From the NCBI GenBank assembly GCA_029938745.1, contig JAOZUJ010000032.1:1-6439 (forward strand): DNA of 6,439 nucleotides. The letters are read 5' to 3'. This document shows, piece by piece, positions 1 to 5,537 of this stretch. Below the pieces are notes generated by a model. That model ran no database searches. It worked only from the letters and a program-made list of their open reading frames with translations, and was not told the DNA's origin. Each line of letters starts with the position of its first letter. Positions within the stretch are counted from its first letter, which is position 1. The DNA is from Candidatus Moraniibacteriota bacterium (GTDB taxonomy: Bacteria; Patescibacteriota; Minisyncoccia; Moranbacterales; GCA-2747515). A program made the translations under genes and the position numbers.

Positions 1-531
1 GATCATCATATGGGACGTCAAGCACGACTCATGAGTCAGGCAATGCGTAAATTGACACCAATTATTGCACAGTCTAATTGTGTGGTTATTTTTATCAACC
101 AAATTCGTATGAAGATTGGTGTGGTATTTGGTAATCCAGAGACAACTACTGGTGGTAATGCATTGAAATTTTATTCATCTGTGAGACTGGACGTACGACG
201 TGCAGCACAAATTAAAAAAGGTGATGAGATCGTGGGAAATCATGTAAAGGTAAAAGTTGTAAAGAACAAAGTAGCACCACCATTTAAAATTGCGGAATTT
301 GATATTATGTATAATGAAGGTATTTCATTGGCTGGAGACGTATTGGATGTTGGTGTAGAATATGGTGTAATCACAAAGAAGGGTCATTCATATAGTTATA
401 AAGGAGAAAAGCTAGGTGTTGGTCGTGAAAAGGCAAAAGCGACATTGCGAACAAATGAAAAAATATTAAATGCAATCACAAAGGAAGTTCATAAGGCTGT
501 AGAAGAAGAGTTAAATACGGATGAAAAATAG
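1..531 (+). CDS. recA: RecA recombinase, C-terminal part (5' truncated by window edge)
   Basis: RecA is the ATP-dependent strand-exchange protein of homologous recombination and the SOS co-protease. Frame 1 is open from the first base, so the gene starts outside the window; 176 residues are visible and they align without a gap near the start to E. coli RecA from about residue 161 (DHHMG matches DSHMG). Visible landmarks are NQIRMKIG (Gln at visible residue 34, the E. coli Gln194 switch residue), the DNA-binding loop L2 region FGNPETTTGGNALKF at residues 43-57, and VKVVKNK with Lys88 and Lys90, equivalent to the two lysines that reach ATP across the filament interface. The C-terminal domain contains SYKGEKLGVGR. 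The Walker A and B motifs lie upstream of the window. The C-terminus (EEELNTDEK) is shorter than E. coli's acidic tail. The internal ATG at base 10 is not the real start. The stop is TAG. Identification is near certain. Confidence 0.97.
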   Translation, partial: DHHMGRQARLMSQAMRKLTPIIAQSNCVVIFINQIRMKIGVVFGNPETTTGGNALKFYSSVRLDVRRAAQIKKGDEIVGNHVKVKVVKNKVAPPFKIAEFDIMYNEGISLAGDVLDVGVEYGVITKKGHSYSYKGEKLGVGREKAKATLRTNEKILNAITKEVHKAVEEELNTDEK

Positions 532-534
532 ATG

Positions 535-563
535 TGGCAAGTAATCTCGTTTTGTGATATAAT
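535..563 (+). promoter_or_regulatory. Putative sigma-70 promoter with extended -10 for the pil operon
   Basis: A perfect TATAAT lies at 558-563 and is preceded by TG one base upstream (TG at 555-556), which makes an extended -10. A 17-bp spacer separates it from TGGCAA at 535-540, a weak -35 (3 of 6 matches to TTGACA). The -35 hexamer begins three bases after the recA stop codon. The predicted transcript would start near 570 and leave a leader of about 43 nt before pilM. The extended -10 can compensate for the poor -35. In AT-rich DNA a TATAAT can arise by chance, but its quality, the TG dinucleotide and its place at the head of the operon support the call. Confidence 0.6.
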
Positions 564-612
564 AATAAACAGAAAAAACTTACCTTTTTAGGGTAGATAA
601 AATAAAAAAAAT

Positions 613-1656
613 ATGGGATTTTTTTCCTCACATTCTGAATATTTTCTTGGCGTAGATTTTGGTATGCAATCTATCAAGGCTGTAGAATTAAAAGTTATTA
701 AGGGTAAGCCACACCTTTTTAATTATGGTTTTGTGAATGTTACAAATGCTAAAGAGGTGCCAGATGCATATGACAAAGATCATGCACAGCGATTGGAGGA
801 TGCACTTTCTCAAATGTTATCACAGATGAAGCCACAGGCAAAAACAGCAACAGTTGCAATCCCAAGTTTTAATGGGCTTGTGACAATTGTTGATTTTCCT
901 CGCATGAATGAAAAAGATATTGCTAATGCAATCCAGTTTGAATCACGAAAATACATTCCGGCGTCTCTGGATGAGGTAAATGTTAGTTGGGAAATTTTAA
1001 AAGAAGATGAAAAAGAAGCAAAAAAACCAACAATGCGTGTACTTCTTGTAGCTGCACCAAAAAGCGAAGTGAAGTATTATGACAATCTTTTTAAGGGTGT
1101 AAATATTTCAATTGACTCTTTAGAATTGGAGTCTTTTTCAATTGTGCGATCTGTGATTGGCAATACGCAAGGACGTTTTGTGTTGGTAGATTTCGGTGCA
1201 AAAACAACAAATATTGTATTAATTGAAGATGGCGTTGTATGTGTAAATCGTAGCGTCGATATCGGTGGATATGACATTACGAGTGCAATGATGCAGAGTT
1301 TGAATATTACACGTGAGCGTGCAATTGCCTTAAAAGAAAGTGATGAAAACTTTTTTACAGGTGTGACGAAGATTGGGTTTCCGTCGTTAAATTATGTCGC
1401 AAATGAGATTAAGCGGGTGTTGAGTGCACAGAAAAGCGATAAAATAGAAGCACTTGTTTTATGTGGAGGTGCGTCAAAATTAGTAGGGTTGCCAGAATAT
1501 TTCAAACAACTGACTGGACTGAATGTAACAACGGGAAATCCATTGAGTCATATTCTATACGATGAACAAAATTCTGGTAATATGAAAGCGCTTAGTGGTG
1601 AATTTGCAGTTGCGCTTGGATTGGCATTGCGAGGTGTAGAAGAAATAAAAAAATAA
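613..1656 (+). CDS. pilM: Type IV pilus assembly protein PilM (actin-like ATPase fold)
   Basis: PilM is the cytoplasmic actin/FtsA-like component of the T4P alignment complex, which binds the PilN cytoplasmic tail and contacts the motor side of the machine. The 347 residues match the usual length (about 350). The N-terminal FLGVDFGMQSIKAVEL (residues 11-26) is the phosphate-1 loop of the actin/Hsp70 fold. RFVLVDFGAKTTNIVLI (188-204) is the phosphate-2 loop. LVLCGGASKLVGL (281-293) is the adenosine motif. The central block FESRKYIPASLDEVNVSWEIL (about 99-119) is typical of the PilM family. No signal peptide or membrane segment is seen. The ATG at 613 places the phosphate-1 loop at the expected distance from the N-terminus. 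It has no Shine-Dalgarno motif, only an A-rich leader; the nearest GGG (591-593) is too far away. It is the first gene of the presumed operon, 81 bp after recA. Confidence 0.94.
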   Translation: MGFFSSHSEYFLGVDFGMQSIKAVELKVIKGKPHLFNYGFVNVTNAKEVPDAYDKDHAQRLEDALSQMLSQMKPQAKTATVAIPSFNGLVTIVDFPRMNEKDIANAIQFESRKYIPASLDEVNVSWEILKEDEKEAKKPTMRVLLVAAPKSEVKYYDNLFKGVNISIDSLELESFSIVRSVIGNTQGRFVLVDFGAKTTNIVLIEDGVVCVNRSVDIGGYDITSAMMQSLNITRERAIALKESDENFFTGVTKIGFPSLNYVANEIKRVLSAQKSDKIEALVLCGGASKLVGLPEYFKQLTGLNVTTGNPLSHILYDEQNSGNMKALSGEFAVALGLALRGVEEIKK

Positions 1657-1710
1657 TTATTGTAAATATTTTAAATAAAAAATAGTAATAAATAATATAA
1701 AAATAAAATT

Positions 1711-2544
1711 ATGGCTTCAGGTTTAGGTTTCGAAAGCACAAGTGATGGTGGAGAGCATAAAGGTGCACCACGGAAAAAAACAGTTTCGCGTGGGCTAATT
1801 GTTGCCTTTGCACTCTTACTTCTTGTCCTCCTTGCATTTGGTGGATTAAAAATGTATGAGAAAAAATTAGATGCACAAAAAGATGGAATTACGGCACAAA
1901 TAACAGAGCAAAGAACGCTATTGGCAAATGCACTGACGCCAGAGACGGCTGATTTTATTGTACGTGCACGAGCATTGGAAGATGAATTGTACCGTAACTA
2001 TGAATCGAATGACATATTGGATGAAATTGAAAATATTATGATACTCAAAGAATCTGATCAATCGGGTAATCGTGTTGTGTTGAAATCTTTTCAGTATAAT
2101 GCTGGTGCACATACAGCAAAGAAGTTTGATGCTGGTAATGCGACAATAACGGGTGCCGGAAGTGTAACAATTACAGCGGACGCAGATACATTTGATGTGA
2201 TGGCACAACAAATTGATGCGTTTAAAAAAAGTGAATATTTTGATAATGTACAAGTAGGCACAACAGATCGTGATGATTTCGGACGCATTATTTTCACACT
2301 GACGATGGATGTGACTGATGATAATCAGTCACCATATGAGAACAGTCAAGGTGGAGGTCAAGATAGCGCTGTGGTTGTACCAGTGACTCAAGACACCATA
2401 AGTGTTACTGATACACAAAGTGATACAGAGGTTATCGTGGGTGATGAAGGCGTATATGTGCAGACTGGTGACACGGAAGTTACTGCGAATGACGATGGTG
2501 CAAGCGTGCAAACAGAAGATGTAGACGTTCAAGTTGGCCAGTAG
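1711..2544 (+). CDS. pilN: PilN-like type IV pilus inner-membrane assembly protein
   Basis: PilN is a single-pass inner-membrane protein that pairs with PilO through coiled coils and ferredoxin-like domains and links to cytoplasmic PilM. This 277-residue protein has a basic stretch RKKTVSRG (21-28), a membrane helix at about 29-46 (VAFALLLLVLLAFGG core), a helical, probably coiled-coil region at about 48-100, and a ferredoxin-like region at about 120-200 (VTITADADTFDVMAQQI, then FKKSEYFDNVQVG, then FGRIIFTLTMDV). That order, and its place between pilM and a PilO-like gene, support PilN. Oddities: the N-terminus lacks the INLLP-type motif that docks PilN onto PilM, and residues 203-277 form an acidic tail. 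The last Lys or Arg is R192, so the final 85 residues have no basic residue. The 54 bp before the ATG contain only two G and no C, and no Shine-Dalgarno motif. The specific family assignment rests partly on synteny. Confidence 0.75.
   Translation: MASGLGFESTSDGGEHKGAPRKKTVSRGLIVAFALLLLVLLAFGGLKMYEKKLDAQKDGITAQITEQRTLLANALTPETADFIVRARALEDELYRNYESNDILDEIENIMILKESDQSGNRVVLKSFQYNAGAHTAKKFDAGNATITGAGSVTITADADTFDVMAQQIDAFKKSEYFDNVQVGTTDRDDFGRIIFTLTMDVTDDNQSPYENSQGGGQDSAVVVPVTQDTISVTDTQSDTEVIVGDEGVYVQTGDTEVTANDDGASVQTEDVDVQVGQ
2392..2535 (+). repeat. Three degenerate 16-residue (48-bp) repeats encoding the acidic PilN tail
   Basis: Residues 228-243, 244-259 and 260-275 of the PilN-like protein align as three consecutive 16-residue units, at bases 2392-2439, 2440-2487 and 2488-2535. 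Val at unit position 5 or 7 recurs, and the block DTEV occupies positions 11-14 in the first two units (D-V-D-V in the third). Units two and three share 8 of 16 residues, including VQT at positions 7-9. The DNA copies have diverged much more than the protein pattern, so the expansion is old or the repeat is kept at protein level. Its function is unknown; it looks like a flexible acidic tail. Confidence 0.6.
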
Positions 2545-2585
2545 AAATTTTTAAGATTAAATAAAATAAATTGTTTAAAATAAAA

Positions 2586-2620
2586 CCCGTCATCGCTCTT
2601 AAGTGAGATATGGCGAGGCA
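2586..2620 (+). repeat. GC-rich, potentially hairpin-forming element overlapping the pilO start
   Basis: A GC-richer island stands out inside very AT-rich flanks. TCGC at 2593-2596 can pair with GCGA at 2613-2616. Inside it, TCTT (2597-2600) can pair with GAGA (2605-2608, one G-T wobble), leaving TATG (2609-2612) bulged. The first possible ATG of pilO (2610) lies in that bulge. The right end, GCGAGG at 2613-2618, is the only purine-rich, Shine-Dalgarno-like string near this gene and lies 12 nt before the in-frame ATG at 2631. The element loosely resembles the one before pilT: AAAA, a C/T-rich arm, TCGC, AAG, then GGCG. That it belongs to an interspersed repeat family is inference. Confidence 0.4.
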
Positions 2621-3335
2621 AAATAAAAATATGATTATAAAAATACTTTTGTTTCCAGTTGTACTGCTACTCGTTTTGTACTTTGTGATTGCACAGGTTG
2701 TACCAACGACACAATCAATATCAGCAAAAAAAGATGATATTGCAAAAGAAGAGGTAAAGTTACAAACAGCAATTGAAGATGTCGCTAAGGCTGAGGCATT
2801 TAAGAGTGAGGTTGCTGCACATCCTGAGGAGCAAGCATTTACGATGGATTTTGTACCAAATGATCAGAAGGAGGAAATATTACTTAGTGATGTTTCACAA
2901 TTGGCGACAAATACTGGTATTAGCTTGTTTTCCATGGGATTTTCAGAAGGCCGCAGTGACGTACGTAGTGCTGCAGCAACAGATGATCGCCCACATTTGA
3001 TTGAGGGAAAAATAATCGTCAGTGGTACATATGATAATTTTAAACAATTTATGCATCAAATGTTTCGTATTAAGCGATTATATTCGTTTAAAACCTTTGA
3101 TCTAACAAAAGTAGAACAGGAAGATCCTGAAGAAGGTGAAGCTCAGTCAGAATTAATGCTCAATGGAGTAGTATCTTTTGCATATGATTATATCCCGGGT
3201 ATGGGAGTTGTCTCATCTTCAGCTGCACAACAAGCAATTAATTTTGATTTAATTAAAACTGTAATGGATGCAAGTTCTGACACAGATCCACTCGTAACAG
3301 AGAAAAAATATCGTTCCAATCCATTTTTGCCGTAA
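2610..3335 (+). CDS. pilO: PilO-like type IV pilus inner-membrane assembly protein
   Basis: PilO partners PilN in the inner-membrane alignment complex through a coiled coil and a ferredoxin-like domain outside the cytoplasmic membrane. The 241 residues show a short basic N-terminus (R3, K6, K11), one membrane helix at about 9-31 (IIKILLFPVVLLLVLYFVIA), a helical charged stretch at about 36-70, and the family-like segment FVPNDQKEEILLSDVSQLATN (about 81-101) followed by NTGISLFSMGF. IEGKIIVSGTYDNFKQFMHQMF (about 131-152) gives the strand-helix of the ferredoxin-like fold. The C-terminus ends in YRSNPFLP. The start is uncertain: ATG 2610 sits inside a possible hairpin, while ATG 2631 gives MIIKILLF and has GCGAGG upstream; both keep the membrane helix. 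The gene lies between pilN and pilB, 5 bp before the latter. No PilP-like gene follows. The name rests on architecture plus synteny. Confidence 0.75.
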   Translation: MARQNKNMIIKILLFPVVLLLVLYFVIAQVVPTTQSISAKKDDIAKEEVKLQTAIEDVAKAEAFKSEVAAHPEEQAFTMDFVPNDQKEEILLSDVSQLATNTGISLFSMGFSEGRSDVRSAAATDDRPHLIEGKIIVSGTYDNFKQFMHQMFRIKRLYSFKTFDLTKVEQEDPEEGEAQSELMLNGVVSFAYDYIPGMGVVSSSAAQQAINFDLIKTVMDASSDTDPLVTEKKYRSNPFLP

Positions 3336-3340
3336 TAATT

Positions 3341-5071
3341 ATGACAGAAGAAAAAAATAAAAAAGAAAAAAAGAAAATACAAAAAACTGATGATACAGAT
3401 GATATTGAAGTGCGCGCAAAAAAATTGGGTGTTGCTATGCTTTTAGATTTGCCAACAAATGCAAATAAAAAATCAATACAGACGTTGTCAGAAGACATTG
3501 CGCGTAAAAATCGCATGGTCATATTTGATAAAAATACAAAAGATAAAGTTTTGCATGTGGCAATGGTAGATGTACAAGATGTAAATGCACTAAATATTTT
3601 GCGATTTATTGCGCAAAAAGATCGCATGAATATTACTGTTTATTTAACGTCTGAAGAAATAATGCAAAAACTTTTTGCAATGTATGGCAGTGCAGAAGAT
3701 GCTGTGCAGGATGTGGTACAGTCTTTTGAAGTTGAAGATGAAATAGACAAGGATATGAAATCACGAACTGATGATAAAGAAAATCTTCAAGATGCGCCAG
3801 TAGCTAAATTAGTACACGTTATCATTAAACATGCATTAGACGGTAAAGCGTCAGATATTCACATTGAACCAATTGATAAAACATATCGTGTACGTTTCCG
3901 ACAAGATGGTGTACTACATTCGTCACTGACATTCCCATTGGAAGTAGGAAAAGCTGTTATTTCGCGTATCAAAATTTTATCAAATTTAAAAATTGATGAA
4001 AAGAGGAAACCACAAGATGGACGATTTCGTATTCAAGACAAGGGTAATGATATTGACTTTCGTGTGTCGAGTTTGCCAGTGGTGGAGGGAGAAAAAATTG
4101 TAATGCGTGTCTTGGAGAAAGATCGACAGACATTTGATTTGCAAGAACTTGGTATGATGGGAACACAATATGAGATGTTTTTGGAGCGAATTAAGGATCC
4201 ATTTGGTATGATACTTATGACTGGTCCGACAGGATCTGGTAAATCAACGACGCTATATGCCTTTTTGAAAATTTTGAATGGGGAAGAGCGAAACATTATT
4301 ACATTGGAAGATCCAGTAGAGTATTTTGTGCCAGGCATCAATCAATCGCAAGTAAAACCAGAAATTGGTTATAATTTTGCGAGTGGACTCCGAAGTATTT
4401 TGCGTCAAGATCCAAATGTAATTATGGTTGGAGAGATTCGTGATGGTGAAACGGCAGAATTGGCAGTGCATGCAGCTCTTACTGGACATCTTGTATTTTC
4501 AACAGTTCATACAAATAATGCAGTTGGTGCTTTGCCACGATTGATTGATCTTGGTATTGAGCCATTTCTTATTGCATCTTCTGTGCGTGTGATTGCTGCA
4601 CAACGATTGGTACGAAAAATCTGTGAACATTGCAAAGAAGAAAAGCATATTCCAGAAAATATTGTTGCACGTGTAAAAGAGGCCTTGGGTGATGTGAATG
4701 CAGATGAAATGCGTAAGTATGGCTTGGATCCAGATGCAAAGTTTGTTTTTCATCATGGAAAAGGTTGTAAAAAATGTGGTGGGCTTGGACTTGTTGGTCG
4801 TTTGGCAATTTATGAGGCAATTGATATTGATAGAGATATGCAAGACCTCATTGCTGAAGAAGAGGGTAATATGTTGAAGGTTGAAAAGTTAGCACGTGAG
4901 AAGGGATATATTACTTTGAAACAAGATGGTATACTAAAAATGCTTCTCGGGATGACGACTCTTGCAGAATTAGAACGTGTGACGGAGGGTGATATGAGCA
5001 TTGGAGGAAAAATGGATGAAATTACTGATGAGGAAGAAATGCATCAGCAACCAACGCAAAGTCATGTATAA
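3341..5071 (+). CDS. pilB: Type IV pilus extension ATPase PilB (GspE family)
   Basis: PilB is the hexameric cytoplasmic ATPase that powers pilin polymerisation. The 576 residues are close to the usual length of about 565. After a Lys-rich start, residues 24-116 resemble the T2SSE N-terminal domain (ALGV-type opening, LHVAMVDVQDVNALNILRF, then YLTSEEI). The N2 domain contains ASDIHIEP (170-177) and RFRQDGVL (185-192). The C-terminal motor has Walker A GPTGSGKST (295-303), the Asp box TLEDPVEY (321-328), Walker B VIMVGEIRD (360-368) and the His box TGHLVFSTVHTN (381-392). Four cysteines, C428 and C431 (CEHC) with C476 and C479 (CKKC), form the zinc site that separates PilB/GspE from PilT. The acidic C-terminal extension after about residue 548 is not part of the motor core. 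The start follows the pilO stop by 5 bp, with no Shine-Dalgarno motif, which suggests translational coupling. Confidence 0.96.
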   Translation: MTEEKNKKEKKKIQKTDDTDDIEVRAKKLGVAMLLDLPTNANKKSIQTLSEDIARKNRMVIFDKNTKDKVLHVAMVDVQDVNALNILRFIAQKDRMNITVYLTSEEIMQKLFAMYGSAEDAVQDVVQSFEVEDEIDKDMKSRTDDKENLQDAPVAKLVHVIIKHALDGKASDIHIEPIDKTYRVRFRQDGVLHSSLTFPLEVGKAVISRIKILSNLKIDEKRKPQDGRFRIQDKGNDIDFRVSSLPVVEGEKIVMRVLEKDRQTFDLQELGMMGTQYEMFLERIKDPFGMILMTGPTGSGKSTTLYAFLKILNGEERNIITLEDPVEYFVPGINQSQVKPEIGYNFASGLRSILRQDPNVIMVGEIRDGETAELAVHAALTGHLVFSTVHTNNAVGALPRLIDLGIEPFLIASSVRVIAAQRLVRKICEHCKEEKHIPENIVARVKEALGDVNADEMRKYGLDPDAKFVFHHGKGCKKCGGLGLVGRLAIYEAIDIDRDMQDLIAEEEGNMLKVEKLAREKGYITLKQDGILKMLLGMTTLAELERVTEGDMSIGGKMDEITDEEEMHQQPTQSHV

Positions 5072-5095
5072 AATATTGTAATTTAATTTAAGTTT

Positions 5096-5485
5096 ATGAC
5101 AGAAAAAAAAGTAGATAAAAAAATAATTATGATTGCAGAAGATGATGCATTTATTAGTGATATTTATGGTGTAAAGCTCAAGGGCGCTGGGTATGATGTT
5201 ATTTTGGCAGACAATGGTCGTGATGCAATTGATAAGCTGGAAAGTGGTGTGCATCCAAATATTTTACTTTTGGATATTGTAATGCCGTATATGGACGGTT
5301 TTGATGTGTTGGAAGCGATGAAAAATAGAGAAGAATGGAGTAAAATTCCAGTTGTACTGCTGACAAACTTATCTCAAAAAGAGGATGTTGATCGCGGTAT
5401 ATCACTGGGAGCAAAAGATTATCTCATTAAATCACATTTTACACCAACAGAAGTTTTGACAAAAGTTGAAAAATACATAATATAA
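5096..5485 (+). CDS. Stand-alone receiver-domain response regulator (CheY/PilG/PilH type)
   Basis: This is a 129-residue single REC domain with no output domain. The phosphorylation site is complete: acidic pocket E15, D16 and D17 (IAEDD), acceptor D60 (ILLLD, followed by IVMPYMDG), the switch Thr at T90 (VVLLT), Y109 and the conserved K112 (GAKDYLIKS). It should therefore be phosphorylated by a histidine kinase encoded elsewhere and act by protein contact. No kinase is in the window. It lies 24 bp after pilB and 52 bp before pilT, so it is probably co-transcribed with them and may regulate the motors, as PilG and PilH do in Pseudomonas; that role is inference from position. The start ATG precedes a Lys-rich MTEKKVDKK, and the leader has no Shine-Dalgarno motif. 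Confidence 0.94.
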   Translation: MTEKKVDKKIIMIAEDDAFISDIYGVKLKGAGYDVILADNGRDAIDKLESGVHPNILLLDIVMPYMDGFDVLEAMKNREEWSKIPVVLLTNLSQKEDVDRGISLGAKDYLIKSHFTPTEVLTKVEKYII

Positions 5486-5508
5486 ATAAAATAATTATAA
5501 AACAAAAA

Positions 5509-5537
5509 TCCTCCTTCGCACAAGGCTACGGCGGACA
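5509..5537 (+). repeat. GC-rich imperfect inverted repeat directly upstream of pilT
   Basis: TCCTCC (5509-5514) faces GGCGGA (5530-5535) as an imperfect inverted repeat with one T-C mismatch. An alternative inner stem pairs CCTT (5513-5516) with AAGG (5522-5525). The island sits in an otherwise almost pure A/T gap. Similar strings of the form CTTCGC-AAGGCTACGG-GGAC occur, to my recollection, as interspersed elements in Patescibacteria genomes; I cannot verify that here. The GGCGGA arm looks like a weak Shine-Dalgarno motif but lies only 2 nt before ATG 5538 and 20 nt before ATG 5556, so it is badly spaced for either. No run of T follows it, which argues against a simple terminator. Confidence 0.45.

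Noticed and set aside
581..595. Possible recA terminator, TACC/GGTA around a T-rich loop
   Set aside because: The stem is only four base pairs and no T run follows it. It also lies downstream of the predicted start of the pil transcript.
1657..1710. Possible internal promoter in the nearly pure A/T gap before pilN
   Set aside because: TATA-like strings are expected by chance here (52 of 54 bases are A or T), and no -35 hexamer with proper spacing stands out.
1918..2253. Open frame of 111 codons on the - strand inside pilN
   Set aside because: It lies wholly within a well-supported + strand gene, its translation is rich in Cys, Ile and Phe with no family pattern, and it has no promoter or ribosome site. 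It is an antisense shadow.
3253..3627. Open frame of 124 codons on the - strand across the pilO-pilB junction
   Set aside because: It overlaps two convincing + strand genes, and its Phe/Ser-rich translation is the complement of the Lys-rich PilB N-terminus.
4499..4843. Open frame of 114 codons on the - strand inside pilB
   Set aside because: It covers the conserved His box and zinc-site region of PilB, and its composition is typical of an antisense frame.
4970..5254. Open frame of 94 codons on the - strand over the pilB-receiver junction
   Set aside because: It overlaps the end of pilB and the conserved acidic pocket of the receiver, and has no recognisable protein pattern.
5466..5500. Possible promoter before pilT, TTGAAA at 5466 and TTATAA at 5495
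   Set aside because: The spacer is 23 bp, too long for a sigma-70 promoter, and the A/T bias makes such hexamers frequent.
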